NCBI GenBank assembly: GCA_934047225.1
Contig: OW203991.1
Coordinates: forward strand, 2,666,001 to 2,730,000
Direction: 5' to 3'
DNA: 64,000 nt
Origin: Ypsolopha sequella
Taxonomy: Eukaryota; Arthropoda; Insecta; Lepidoptera; Ypsolophidae
This document shows positions 1 to 10,314 of this stretch, one piece after another; positions within the stretch are counted from its first letter, which is position 1, and every line of letters begins with the position of its first letter. Under the pieces are notes generated by a model. That model searched no databases. It saw only the letters and a program-made list of their open reading frames with translations, and was not told the DNA's origin. Both the position numbers and the translations under genes were made by a program.

Positions 1-255
1 AAAACCAGGAGGCCCACCATGCCTGGGACCGATGGATGGCGGTATATCCATCCCTAATAGCCGGGCCTTATATGGAACAGACTGGGGACGGACTGCGGCG
101 TCACTGGAGCGAGGGTTCCGGCACCGCGCTCACCAACACGCCTGCCCAGCGTGTGTGAGTATGGGCAATTCTTCCAGGATGACCGCCGGGAGTGGCAAAG
201 TCCTGGAAAGGCTTATGTCCAGCAGTGGACGAACTAGGCTGATGGATGGATGGTT
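1..255 (+). mobile_element. SINE-like element with an RTE-LINE tail (copy 1, cut by window edge)
   Basis: This copy matches the body and tail of the elements at 27563-27905 and 24355-24965. Shared blocks include GGACCGATGGATGGCGGTAT, CCGGCACCGCGCTCACCAAC and a tail reading TATGTCCAGCAGTGGACGAA followed by a TGATGGATGG repeat. The same tail ends the coding RTE-LINE fragment at 17086-17383, so the element was probably mobilised by an RTE-type LINE. Its 5' part is missing because the window starts here. It lies in the intron upstream of the exon at 381. Confidence 0.7.
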
Positions 256-380
256 GATGTTATCTATATTATGTCAATGATTATGTCACATTATTACATT
301 TCCCTTCACTGACAGCTATTTTCATTCATATTCATACTGTGTAATGTTCAATAAAAACTTTAAATTAAATCTCTCTACAG

Positions 381-542
381 ACATTGAGTCGCTCGCTTCA
401 GTACTGTTTGGACAACGACGTGGTGTCCAGATCTGGAGAGCTCTACGTGGCAGGCGGAGACGAGAAGCTGCAGTTCTTGCTGCGCTGGTCACTGTTACCG
501 GCGCTCACCGCCTTGAGCAAGTGTGCTGTAGTCATGAGAGAA
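381..542 (+). CDS. Exon n-2 of the left-edge gene (54 codons)
   Basis: The acceptor CTCTCTACAG ends at 380 and the donor GTGAGT starts at 543. The phase-0 frame reads TLSRSLQYCLDNDVV and ends CAVVMRE. Another open frame across the same bases is a shadow: it is Arg-rich and does not continue in phase into the next exon. Confidence 0.8.
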
Positions 543-3500
543 GTGAGTCGTCGCGCGATTAGGGCTGCGGGGGACGAGAGGCAGTCAGACGGGGAACGCT
601 GACCTAGGGTTGCCAATTAGATTTTCGGAATTTAATGAAATAAAGTTCAGGACAACCAAAGTAAAATCGGGACTTCTTGAAAAAGATTTTTATCATAATA
701 AAATAGAAAAGTTGGAAAATTTAACAAACTAGAAATATTTCAACTAATAATATAAGTCTCTTTGTGATATTTGTTGAATATTAGTATAATAATTACTTAC
801 CTTGACTAAAATTTAGTCTATGCTAAAATTAAATTGTATCTGATATTGAACTAAACATATTACGTAAAATTTTTGTTGTTAAATGAATATCTTGTTTTGG
901 TATTTGGCGCATTTTATACATTGCCGTAGATAATCGAAATATTCAGAACATGTTAGTTGAGTGAAAAATTGGTAAATGTTAAAAATCGGGACAACTAGCG
1001 CCTCGCCAGCCCCGCCGTCGGGACACGGGACACAAGAAATCGGTATATCCCGATTAAATCGGGACAGTTGGCAACCCTACGCTTACCTCTTTTACAGCTC
1101 GCGTATTTTAAAAAGAATACGTCTGAAGTTAGGCAATGAACCTGCGCACAACACGATTACGTGCGCACGTCTCTTTGGCGGTAAGGAGTAGGGCGCGACG
1201 GGGGAACCGGGGGAAATCCCCAAACATCTCCGCCGCACGGCCCCGCCCCCTAAGCTATTGGCTGTTTGTTTCCCGCACATTTCGCGATTGGCTTCTCAGT
1301 CGAAGTTTGTTTGCTGTGCTGCGTTCCAGCGTCCATTTTGCTCTCAAAGTACAGTCGCACACATAAGTTTATTGATTTGAACATGATGGTTTTACACAGA
1401 AAAGAAAGAAAGATGATTTACGATGTATTGTGTTATATGAAGAAAGACGATAGAAACACAAGTTTGACACAGTGCAATTATGTTGTCAGTTTTAAATAAA
1501 AGTTGTATAGCGAAATAGGTTTTTTTCTAGACTGTTGTTTCCTACACATTATGTACCTACTCGTACTTACCTCGTTAGGTTCAATAATTATACAATATCA
1601 CCCGTCAGCTTGTAGTGACCGCAAGCACTTTTATGCGCGACTGTATACATGCGTAAACTCATCCCCGGCTAGCTTCAGACGTATTCTTTTTACAATACGC
1701 GAGCTGTAAAGACCTGTCACTTTTCGCAAGAGGGGTGGCGACCTCTCCGCCTGAAGGACAATCATTATAGTTTATTTATTTTTGAGACGATTGTCACAAA
1801 CAAAAGTGTTGACAAAATACCTAGCTTATCTAACTTAAGTCAAACGTCATCATATTTTGATTAGATGTGGTTGGTTGTAAAACTACCTGGCCAATATAAT
1901 TTTACCAGATTATAAGAATCATAAATGTATACTCATTTGATCTTTTTAGTTCTTTTTATCGCTAAAACAATAAATAGCAGGCAAGATCGTGGCTCGAATC
2001 ATTTTACAGGTTAAATAAATTTAAACAACGACAACTTTGTCAACAGCTTTAATATTTGCAAATTTAATATGTTTAATATGAAATATAGGCAAATTCGGAG
2101 AAATAAATAAATTGTTTAACAAACAAAAACTTATTTTCAGCAAAACTCCTGCGAACACAAATACGCGCTCAAGCTGATTCAAGAGCGAGTAGAGACGAGC
2201 CAATCTCACCCTTACTGCCTCAGCTTAGAGTCCACGGCTAACTGCTTGCAAGGACTTGTATTAGCTGGTGCTCTAATCAAGGGGAAAACGTGAGTTTTTT
2301 TGTTACACCTAGTGGGAAGGCAAAGGGAACTTAGCCCATACAGCCATGTCTGAGGTTTTTTATATCTTATTCAAATCACTTTATTTATATATCCTATATT
2401 TTTGAGGATCATCTCAATGGTCCGGGGATCTAAAAAGGCCGACGTGGGTGTATCATAAAATGATTTGAAAGTAGGATAGAATCAGAGTAATTTCACGCGT
2501 GCAAAAGAGACGGCATAACGGAATCATAATATGATTCATCCAAAGCGGCCTTTCTAGAGGACTTGTCCTGTCATTTTCTGGAGAGCCGCAACCTTCTCTT
2601 TACTAGGCAATATGGTTTCAGGCGTGGCATATCAACCGAAAACGCTGTTGGGGACATGGTCAAAGTTGTTTCCTCGCTCCTAGATAAAGGTCAGGCATGT
2701 TTAGGCGTTTTCTTAGACCTAGCGAAAGCCTTCGACACGGTGTCTGTCCCTATTCTGCTGAAAAAGCTGGAGGGTTTTGGTATTAGGGGGATAGTTTTAG
2801 ACTGGTTCCGGAGTTACTTAACTTCTAGGAAGCAATGCACAAAGATAGGTAAATTGCTAAGCGCCACTGGGACTGTTACCTTTGGCGTCCCACAAGGCAG
2901 CATCCTCGGTCCCACATTGTTTCTGATGTACCTAAATGACATCTCATCCCTGAAACTTACAAGAGGTGAACTATTCTGCTACGCAGATGACACGGCGGTT
3001 ATTTTTCATGGTGAATCTTGGGGTGCTGCCTTTCATGCAGCTGAAGAGGGTATGTCTAAGATTGCTGCGTGGTTGAACAGAAATCTTCTGACTTTAAACG
3101 CAGAAAAAACAAAATATTTATGTTTTCATAAAACTTTAGCGTCAGAACCGCCTTCGATTGCTAAGCTTAGAATCCACCAATGTAATGCTTATCCAACAGA
3201 AGAATTTGGTTCGGTTCCTCAGAGTCCATGTTCTTGCACGCAACTAAGCAGAACATTAACTATAAAATACTTGGGCGTAGTTTTGGATCAGCATCTTTCA
3301 TTTAAGGAGCATATTCATGTTCTTTCTGGTAGGGTCAGAAAGATAATAAATATTATGAAACAACTGCGAAACGCAGCAGACATAGCCCTCTTAAAGAGTA
3401 TTTATATCGCTTTGTGCCAATCTGTAGTCACATACTGTATATCTGTTTGGGGTGGTGCAAATAAAACGGTTATGCTTGAGGTAGAGAGGGCTCAACGATC

Positions 3501-4876
3501 TGTAATAAAAGTGATGTTTAAAAAGAAATACAGACACCCAACCAATTCACTCTATCGAGAATCAAAACTGCTCAGTGTTCGTAGAATATATATTCAGAGA
3601 GTTGTGCTCATGGTCCATAAAGCCTTACTTAATTCGCCTATGTACCCTAAAATCGTAAAGAAACGTGTTTACAGAGCCCCGGTTAAGAAGGTCAACACCA
3701 AATTCGCCAGTAGGTTTGATGAATTTATGCACCCGTTCATTTACAATAAAATCAACAAAATTTGTGACCTGCGCGGACTCACCTGCCGTGAAGTCAAACT
3801 AAAATTAAATGAAGTTCTTCTGGAAATGACATACGAGGAATCGGAAGACATCCTAAATGTTCCTTCCTAACATACTGAGAAGCCATAGATGTCCATAAAA
3901 ATAGATAGATATGAGATAATATGTATCAATTAAATCCTATTTACTTACCAAATCTCATAATATATACAGTAACATTTTATATAAAGCTCCTTTGTTCGTA
4001 GTATTCACATATAATCAATAAAATAATAGTCATACATAAATAATTATATATTTATTGTTCAAATATGTATATATATATATATATTTTATTTATCTTATTT
4101 TATAATTAATAAAAATAATATGTTTGTGGTCAAACTTTGCTATGTTTAAGTTTAAATTTTAAATGTGCATGCCTTGTGTAAATAATTAATATTTCTTGTA
4201 TTTTTATTTTTAGATGTTTTTTTGTTAGATATTATGCTAACTTTGAATGACAAACACTTGCCTATCCTTACCTGTGCGAAAATAATACAACTGGAAATCT
4301 CTTATGTTGGTACCCACGAGTCAAGCTTGCTTAGTCTGGGGCCACAAGAACACTATGTATTACAAAATGTCAAAATACAAAGTACCTACCTACCTAAGGC
4401 AATTTTTGTAAACGGAAATGTATTTGTGCTTGTGTTTGGAAATAAATAATTTGTTTGTTTTGTTTGTTTGTCAGTTCAGGCTAAAATTATATTAAATTAC
4501 TGTTATTGATCAAAACACCCAAAATGCAATATTTTTTCCAATAAAACAAAAATGACGCCATGTTTTCGCACTTTCGTGGATTTTTTTTTTCATTTGGCGT
4601 GACATCTAGTCGCTTTCAACGCACATTCTGCACGTCCAGCGCTAGAAGTTTAAGCGGCTGTGAACAACTTCCATTTCTATTTATTAGAGAATGTCAAACA
4701 TATAAATCCTGTATAATTTCGTTTCCAGCGACGACAAAGTGACCTACGAATTACAACCAGAAGTCATGGAGCGATGTTGCCATCTAGTCAACTCAGTGTT
4801 ACCAGTTATTAATGTAGACTTCGGCAAGAGGAACTCTGTGATCTTAGAACCAGTTGTAATACAATCTAGGCTTTAG
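381..4876 (+). CDS. 3' part of a host gene: C-terminal exons, possible GPAT/DHAPAT-type acyltransferase
   Basis: Three exons join in one open frame: 381-542 (phase 0), 2141-2289 (phase 0 to 2) and 4729-4876, ending at TAG 4874-4876. Acceptors are CTCTCTACAG, TTATTTTCAG and GTTTCCAG; donors are GTGAGT and GTGAGT. The joined product is 152 residues of mostly helical sequence and represents only the C-terminus. The motif pattern (GELYVAGGDEKLQFLLRWSL, then a YALKLIQERVE helix, then CLSLESTANCLQGLVLAGAL) reminds me of the C-terminal helical region of PlsB/GPAT1 and DHAP acyltransferases, which make lysophosphatidate in the outer mitochondrial or peroxisomal membrane. That name is a family-level guess. 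The acyltransferase HX4D motif would lie left of the window. The gene converges on the mannosidase gene. Confidence 0.75.
605..1079. mobile_element. TA-flanked MITE with GGGTTGCCAA termini (copy 1)
   Basis: The left end reads TA-GGGTTGCCAATTAGA and the right end ACAGTTGGCAACCC-TA, so the element has short terminal inverted repeats and a TA duplication, as in Tc1/mariner-type MITEs. Elements with the same termini sit at 29204-29625 and 33600-34034. Confidence 0.7.
1091..1710. mobile_element. 620-bp element with ~38-bp terminal inverted repeats and a promoter-like GC-rich core
   Basis: TTTACAGCTCGCGTATTTTA at 1091 and its near-perfect inverse ending at 1710 bracket the element; the repeat continues through AAAGAATACGTCTGAAG. 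The interior at 1190-1330 is GC-rich, unlike its surroundings. It contains a GCCCCGCCCCC box and two inverted CCAAT boxes (CTATTGGCTG, GATTGGCTT). No transposase is coded, so this is a non-autonomous element of unknown family. Confidence 0.6.
2141..2289 (+). CDS. Exon n-1 of the left-edge gene (49 codons + 2 nt)
   Basis: The acceptor TTATTTTCAG ends at 2140 and the donor GTGAGT starts at 2290. The frame reads QNSCEHKYALKLIQERVE and ends LVLAGALIKGK. The exon ends in phase 2, which the next exon completes as Thr. The helical content and the alternating Leu pattern resemble the last helices of the PlsB/GPAT family; this is an inference. Confidence 0.8.
2429..2562. mobile_element. ~135-bp MITE, TCTAAAAAGGCC family (copy 1)
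   Basis: The element has terminal inverted repeats TCTAAAAAGGCC...GGCCTTTCTAGA and a shared core (AATGATTTGAAAGTAGGAT; TTCACGCGTGCAAAAGAGA). The same element occurs at 8529-8664 and, inverted, at 28415-28557. Confidence 0.75.
2563..3870 (+). mobile_element. Non-LTR retrotransposon (LINE) reverse transcriptase, 5'-truncated, 435 aa ORF
   Basis: The ORF is the C-terminal two thirds of a LINE reverse transcriptase. Motif A is VFLDLAKAFDTV (residues 49-60), motif B is FGVPQGSILGP (107-117) and motif C is YADD (140-143). A thumb/connection region follows (VVTYCISVWGGA near residue 285). The finger motif QYGFRRGISTENAV near the start is typical of CR1/Jockey-type elements. The endonuclease and N-terminal RT are missing; coding similarity begins exactly where the MITE at 2429-2562 ends. 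The reading frame is uninterrupted, so the copy is not very old. The true start codon is absent. Confidence 0.85.
4090..4214. repeat. AT-rich dispersed repeat (copy 1)
   Basis: AATATGTTTGTGGTCAAACT...AATGTGCATGCCTTGTGTAA...TATTTCTTG is repeated with a few differences at 43920-44052. Both copies end at TTTTATTTTTAGA. The family is unknown; it could be a LINE 3' UTR. Confidence 0.5.
4729..4876 (+). CDS. Terminal exon of the left-edge gene
   Basis: The acceptor TTTCGTTTCCAG ends at 4728. One nucleotide completes Thr, then 48 codons run from DDKVTYELQPEVMERCCHLV to IQSRL and the stop TAG at 4874-4876. Length and phase agree with exon n-1. Confidence 0.8.
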
Positions 4877-5032
4877 GGTGCTATTTAAAATTAACTTTTT
4901 TTTGTATTGACGTAAATGAGTCAATGACAATTTTCAAGCACTTTTTTGATGGATAAGATAAACCAAACAATAATACATGTGTGACCAATCGAGCATGTCG
5001 GAAGTTCACTAGTTAAGAGACCGGCGAGCCTC

Positions 5033-5274
5033 ATTCATACAAACGGAATACCAAATTTATTTGTAAATTATACATATGTTTAAGGTATTTTTTATGAACA
5101 CTGATTTAAAGAATTTAAAATTTCCATAGAAAACTTATTTTTCTCATATTTCATGTTTAAATCAGTATTCTTGTACAATAGATATTTAAGAACCGAGATC
5201 CAATCTGAATAAATACACACTACCTTCAAAATATGTAAAATTTACAAATGATTTTGGTATTCCGTTTGTATGAA
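5033..5274. mobile_element. Foldback MITE, ATACAAACGGAATACC termini
   Basis: TTCATACAAACGGAATACC at the left and GGTATTCCGTTTGTATGAA at the right are exact inverses. The arms continue imperfectly inward (TTTGTAAATT against AATTTACAAA). There is no coding capacity. It lies just downstream of the left-edge gene's stop and could be part of its 3' UTR. Confidence 0.65.
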
Positions 5275-5349
5275 CTGCATAAATACTTATAAACGTCAGT
5301 AGCATAGCGCAAAGTGCATAACTTAACTTTGTTTTTCTTGTTTAGACGT

Positions 5350-5610
5350 TAAAAATTGAAAAAACTTTTGGTCTGTGGCAATTGACGCCAATAGTTCAGT
5401 ATTAGTGAGGTTTATAAAGCACGAATTTGAAATTTAATGCACAATTAGTCATGATCTTGTCCAAACAATGTCAACACCGCATTTTAAGTTAATTTTGAAA
5501 AGATCATGACTAATTGTGTAAATAATTTCAAACTCTTGCTTTATAAACCTCACTAATACTGAACTATTGGCGTCAAATGCCACATACCGAAATGCTTTTC
5601 AATTTTTTTG
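5350..5610. mobile_element. Foldback MITE with ~100-bp arms
   Basis: GACGCCAATAGTTCAGTATT/AATACTGAACTATTGGCGTC, TAGTGAGGTTTATAAAGCA and its inverse, and AGTCATGATC/GATCATGACT form a long imperfect palindrome around a short loop near 5470-5495. There is no coding capacity. Confidence 0.65.
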
Positions 5611-5715
5611 CTCCAGGCAACTGACGTTTGACCTTAAAACTAAGGAATTTTTGCCATTGCTTAGGAAAGGGAATTTTATCTAATTTTACCCCAGTAAAAT
5701 ATGCCTCAATTTTTA

Positions 5716-5996
5716 AGGGTTCCGTACCCAAAGGGTAACCAACGGAACCCTATTACTAAGACTCCGCTGTCCGTCTGTCACCCGGCTGTATCTCTAGAAC
5801 CGTGATAGTTAAGACAGTTGAAATTTTCACAGATGATGTATTTCTGTTGCCGCTATAACAACAAATACTAAAAAACAGAATAAAATAAATATTTAAGGGG
5901 GCTCCCATACAACAGACATGTTTTTTTGCTGTTTTTATAGATAGTGGTACGGAACCCTTCGTGCGCGAGTCCGACTCGCACTTGGCCGGTTTTTTT
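5716..5996. mobile_element. Lepidopteran GGTTCCGTACCC...GGCCGGTTTTT repeat (copy 1)
   Basis: The element starts AGGGTTCCGTACCCAAAGGG and ends CGACTCGCACTTGGCCGGTT plus a T-run. I know this block as a very common dispersed repeat in moth and butterfly genomes. Further copies lie at 40659-40946 and 45904-46175. Confidence 0.75.
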
Positions 5997-6274
5997 TGTA
6001 AGATATACAACCCGCGTTAGCTAAATTAGCACCTCACTTGAGTTCAAATGTAAGAAAGCTCCGTCCTTAATGATGTTATGGCGCGAGCTGCAAACGTAAC
6101 TCAAAGTTACTTTCGTTGTCAGTATTTGAAAATAACACCTCTTCTTTTTTACGTAGAAATACAGTAAAGTGTTTAAAATTCTTTAAGTAAATTGTCAATT
6201 AAGTATCCTTATTTTTTTCTATTGTGCTGTGCCTTATAGTACAAATAACAAATCAGTTATAAAATTCACAATAC

Positions 6275-6819
6275 TATACTGGTGGACATAAAAATCTACT
6301 CAAGCATTGTTGTCCTACATTCAAGGGAATAACTCAATCATACAAACATAAACATATGAAATATATATAATTTTAAAGGTATAGGCCTCCACTTTTGAAT
6401 AAATGCATTTTGGTTTAAAAGTATTCGCTATACAGGACGTGAAATTCATTTAATTAATTAAAAACTTATTAGGTCAATGAAGAACCGGCTGCAAGCAGTT
6501 ATAAGAGCTAGAGGGGGGAACACGAAGTACTAATCTTAAACTTAATTAATGAATAAATGAATGATTTTGTAAAAGAAGGTTTTTTGTTTAAATTTTTCGC
6601 TATTTGATTATTTCAATATTTATTAATTCATCACTTTAAAAAAAAATACAGCCTGTATAGCAAATACTTTAAGACAAAAATGCATTTAATCAAAGGTGGA
6701 GGCCTATACCTTTAAAATGATATGTTATATATTTCATATGTTTATGTTTGTATGATTGGGTTATTTCCTTAAATGTAGAACAACAATGCTTGAGTCGATT
6801 TTTATGTCCACCAGTGTAG
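6275..6819. mobile_element. 545-bp foldback element, CACTGGTGGACATAAAAAT termini
   Basis: Arms of about 165 bp (6275-6440 and 6652-6819) are inverses of each other. They contain GGTGGACATAAAAATC, AAACATAAACATATGAAATA and TATAGGCCTCCACTTTTGA. Outer ends are flanked by TA. No transposase is visible; it is most likely a Tc1-type foldback MITE. Confidence 0.7.
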
Positions 6820-6824
6820 TTTCA

Positions 6825-8325
6825 CATTTACGCAATTTGAATCATAATTAATTTCAAATATTCTATGTTAGGGGGTCTTAAAGTCTGGGGCATGTCCCAC
6901 AAAACAGAAATTGTATCTAAAACTAGCGAAGATTCGGGCAAAAGCTAGTCTCATCTAAAATTGGGACTACATTTATCAATAAGATTGTCTTAACTGAATA
7001 AAATATTTAATTGCGCCACCTAAGGAAGGTCGGCATGAATATGACATAGAATGCCCCTTTCTTCAAGAATGTGCGTGCGAAGACGGCGCCATCTATGTGG
7101 TTGGCCCGAAGTGTTTCGTTAAAAACGGCTCTAAATGATAATAATAATGTTAGTACAATAATGTTTATGTTCACATGTTGATAGTTATAAGGTACATTTT
7201 TGTACGGGCTTGTGCTTAGATTTTATAGTGGTTTGTGATTAGATTCTAGTCGGACCTCGTCCTGTTGTATTACTTAGTTGTTTATCACCCCACCAGATAT
7301 GAAATGTATTCAAGGTGTGGGTAATTTTAATTGAATTTATAGCACATTGTGCGTAAAATGACCGCTTTACGCACGGTAAAGTCGGCATTTTCCGCACTTG
7401 TGCTATAAAAAATTATACGAAACTCGTGCGAGAAACTTTTTCTCGACTCGTGTGACTCGTGAAACTCACACTCGTCAGAAAACGTTTCATCGCTCTCGTA
7501 TCGTAATATACTATTTTGTAGCTTAAATTATACCGGAGACTCGATTAGTAATTCGAAACAGTGGTTTAAGTATGAACTTGCTATCGACTCGACATCGATT
7601 CGATTAACAAGAAAGTAGCCCTTTTTTATTGCAATTAAGGTGTTCGTTCAGAATTTATCGATTTTATCTGCCAAATTTATCTAATCGGTGATTACCAGAG
7701 AGCAAGTACTAGAATTGCACTACAGGTGCTAAATTCACACAGTGATATATTTGCCCCCGTACAGAAAGTAGGGGTCAGTCTTGGTTCAGTTAACTCAGTT
7801 GTACCTCAAAGTAAAGGGAACAAATTATACAATTTGTCGATTTTCTAAAAAGATCTACTCATTCGTTGTCACCGTGTCTCCAGTATGAATAAGTTAAAGT
7901 CACCTCGTATATCTCAGTTATGGTTTTCGCTTTAGAATTCATAAATCTAATGTATTTCATTCAGTATTACAACACAGTGACATATATTGTTTTACATTTC
8001 TTTTTTATTACTCAAGTATCGCGTACAATTTAAACCACTTATTTCTCAATATTGGTAGGGCAATAAAATACATGAAAAGCTGTATAAAATATTTTATGTT
8101 AATCAAACATACCTACACACATATACTTACGCCTGTATATGTATGGTGGTGGTACGTGTGGTGCGGCACGCAGGCGGGTGTGCTCCGCGCCCTCGCTCCT
8201 GTAACGTCCCCCTGGCACCGTAAAACAGCTATTGCGTCGCCTCTTGTGGCTATTTTCAGAGGCGACTAAATGTTTGGTGCACACTACCATACCATAAATT
8301 TCTTTCGTGTCTCTAGTCATTACAT
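6825..8325. other. Intergenic stretch without recognisable features
   Basis: I see no supported gene or element. 7330-7500 contains local CG-dinucleotide-rich blocks (GTGCGTAAAATGACC, ACTCGTGCGAGAAAC), and 8140-8270 contains a GC-rich segment near a GTGGTGGTACGTGTGGTGCG run. These could be old element ends, but I cannot assign them. Confidence 0.4.
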
Positions 8326-8329
8326 CTTT

Positions 8330-9063
8330 CATGTCGCAACGATCCCATTAGTTAATATGTTTCACTCTATCATTCAATTTCAAACCACACATACCCTGTA
8401 AAGAACGCATTTCCACTGCATTCACTCTACTTTGGTGTTTATACCTAGGTGTAGGAGCCACTGCTCCATTATGAACTGCCAATCGTGCCCTTGCAGTCAC
8501 ATTTTGGCTGCACATAAAGGAGTGCGGTTGATCTAAAAAGGCCGACTTGGATGAATCATAAAATGATTTGAAAGTAGGATGGAGTCAGAGATTTTCACGC
8601 GTGCAAAAAAGAAGGCATTAGAACAGAATCATATGAAAGGCCAAAGCGGCCTTTTTAGAGGACCAGGGCTCCGTTTGCTTTATTTCCCGCATTCACTCTT
8701 CTTTCAATGTCATCTTTTTTCTTTCTTCCACTTTCCATGGAGCATAAAAAAAACAACGCAGACAAATTCTTTAATCTTAACCTTGCATTCAGTCACCGCT
8801 TCATCCCTCTCTAGCATAATTTTTCCAAGTTAGTTTCCTTTTAAAACCATTGTTACAATCTATTGCATTTTATCCGTCGATGAAGCAAGGAGAACTTCGT
8901 CATCGGCGTATAAGAGGCATTTGATAAGTAACTCCCCTAACTCAGTCCACATTCACGTTCTTCTAAATCATTTAAACAACGGTCCATAAATACAGATTGA
9001 ATAGCCACGGTGACAGTACACATCCTTGTGTAACTCCTCTAGAGATGTTAAACCAATCAGTGT
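8330..9063 (-). pseudogene. LINE (RTE-like) reverse transcriptase relic, interrupted by a MITE
   Basis: Read on the - strand, 9063-8880 gives an RT segment with GVTQGCVLSPWLFNLYL followed by a degraded YADD region. 8880-8670 then carries remnants that end near an IERRVNAGNKANG-like block in the family. After the MITE at 8529-8664, 8525-8335 resumes with SRVNAVEMRSLQGMCGLK. This is the usual order of RTE-type LINE ORF C-termini. Frameshifts and stops show that it is dead. Confidence 0.65.
8529..8664. mobile_element. ~135-bp MITE, TCTAAAAAGGCC family (copy 2)
   Basis: GATCTAAAAAGGCCGACTTG at the left and GCGGCCTTTTTAGAGGACC at the right match the copies at 2429-2562 and 28415-28557. It is inserted inside the LINE relic at 8330-9063, so it is younger than that relic. 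Confidence 0.75.
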
Positions 9064-9316
9064 ATGGCAAGGGCGGATCCAGCCTGCGAGCCAGGGGGTA
9101 GGTCACAGGCTCCGAATTAGTCCAAATATATAATAGAATTATGTGCAATTTTAGGTAAATTTAGCGTGTCAGTATAGAAAAAAAACAACTAGGGCTAGGG
9201 GGGGTCATGACTCCCATGACCTCCCTGGATCCGCCGTTGGTATATGGTACGTTAATCCTGATGCAAGCGATGTATTGTATTTATATCAACTAATTCCGGC
9301 CTTGGCCAGGCCGAAA

Positions 9317-9584
9317 TATACAACGTGTAACAGAAAGGTGTAAACGTATTTGAAGAGCTTATTCAGTCAATGGTATAGAACAACTTTTACTATGGAGCCA
9401 AACATGAAATCTCAAAAAAAAACTGCCCTTCCATACATTTCAGCCGAGCGGCATTGCATTTTTCTATGAAAATGTAAATTTTTTTTTCGAGATACAGGTT
9501 TTGTGCCATAGAAAAAGTTGTTCTAACCATTGACTGAATAAGCTCTTCAAATATCGTTACACCTTTCTGTTACACGTTGTATAT
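9317..9584. mobile_element. Foldback MITE, CAACGTGTAACAGAAAGGTG family (copy 1)
   Basis: TATACAACGTGTAACAGAAA at the left is inverted at the right end (CTTTCTGTTACACGTTGTAT). The arms extend about 110 bp through AGAGCTTATTCAGTCAATGG. Related copies lie at 16382-16650 and 59927-60186. Confidence 0.75.
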
Positions 9585-9933
9585 CGAAGACAATGATTTT
9601 TCTTCATGTATTTTATTTCCCTAAATATTCAACATAAGTAAAGATGTTATTACTGGAATGAGCTTTGTTGTTGTCTCATTAGAGACACAATTTTTGATGT
9701 TTATAACCGTTTTGTTCAGTCTCGTTTATAGACAAGTAAAAATGCATCTGATCTTACTTTCAAGTTGCTCAAATGACATTTTTGTATTTAATTATTATTA
9801 TTCCATTGATGGACTGTTATATTTAATTTGAAATAATGATTTTTATTATTTAGTTAATAATGTTGAATGGCTTATTAATAAATGAATCTTGACAAAACAG
9901 CCTCTTTTTATTTATGTATTTTAAGTTTAAATG

Positions 9934-10311
9934 TTAAGGTGGATGGTCCAAGGTAATCTTCATACAAACTTGTGGGAACCAATAACGTCGACAGAAGTAT
10001 TATTATTTAATTCTGTTACCTTTTTCCACACGTTCCATCAACTTTACACCCGCGAATAATCAGTTTTTTTACAAACAAACTTTTTTAGAATTTAATTTTG
10101 TTATTTAAAACTTGTAATCCAATGTATGAAAGTTTTAAATTGCAAAATTAGACTGTTAAAACATTATGTTTTTAAAAAAAACTGAATATTCGCGGGTGTA
10201 AAGTTGATGGAACGTGTGGAAAAAGGTAACAGAATTAAATAATAATACTTCTGTCGACGTTATTGGTTCTCACAAGTTTTTATAAAAACTAACTTGGATC
10301 ATCCACCTTAA
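9934..10311. mobile_element. TTAA-flanked foldback MITE (piggyBac-like)
   Basis: TTAAGGTGGATGGTCCAAG at the left mirrors CTTGGATCATCCACCTTAA at the right. The arms of about 130 bp include ATAACGTCGACAGAAGTATT and GGTGTAAAGTTGATGGAACG. A TTAA duplication is the signature of piggyBac transposition, so this is probably a piggyBac-type MITE. Confidence 0.7.
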
Positions 10312-10314
10312 TAT

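Larger units (their letters stand above)
543..2140. other. Intron of the left-edge gene: contents
   Basis: The intron holds a TA-flanked MITE (605-1079) and, 11 bp later, a terminal-inverted-repeat element (1091-1710). I recognise nothing else in 1711-2140, which is AT-rich. Confidence 0.6.
2290..4728. other. Intron of the left-edge gene: contents
   Basis: The intron contains a ~134-bp MITE (2429-2562) directly abutting a 5'-truncated LINE reverse transcriptase ORF (2563-3870), its probable 3' flank, and an AT-rich repeat at 4090-4214 that is shared with 43920-44052. Short TA repeats occur at 4064-4086. 4222-4449 is an open frame without recognisable features and is not called as a gene. Confidence 0.6.

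Noticed and set aside
344..562. Alternative frame over the exon at 381-542
   Set aside because: It is Arg-rich and does not continue in phase to the exon at 2141.
4222..4449. 75-residue open frame in the intron of the left-edge gene
   Set aside because: It follows an AT-rich repeat and shows no family motif; I could not support it as an exon because it does not fit the phase of the flanking exons.
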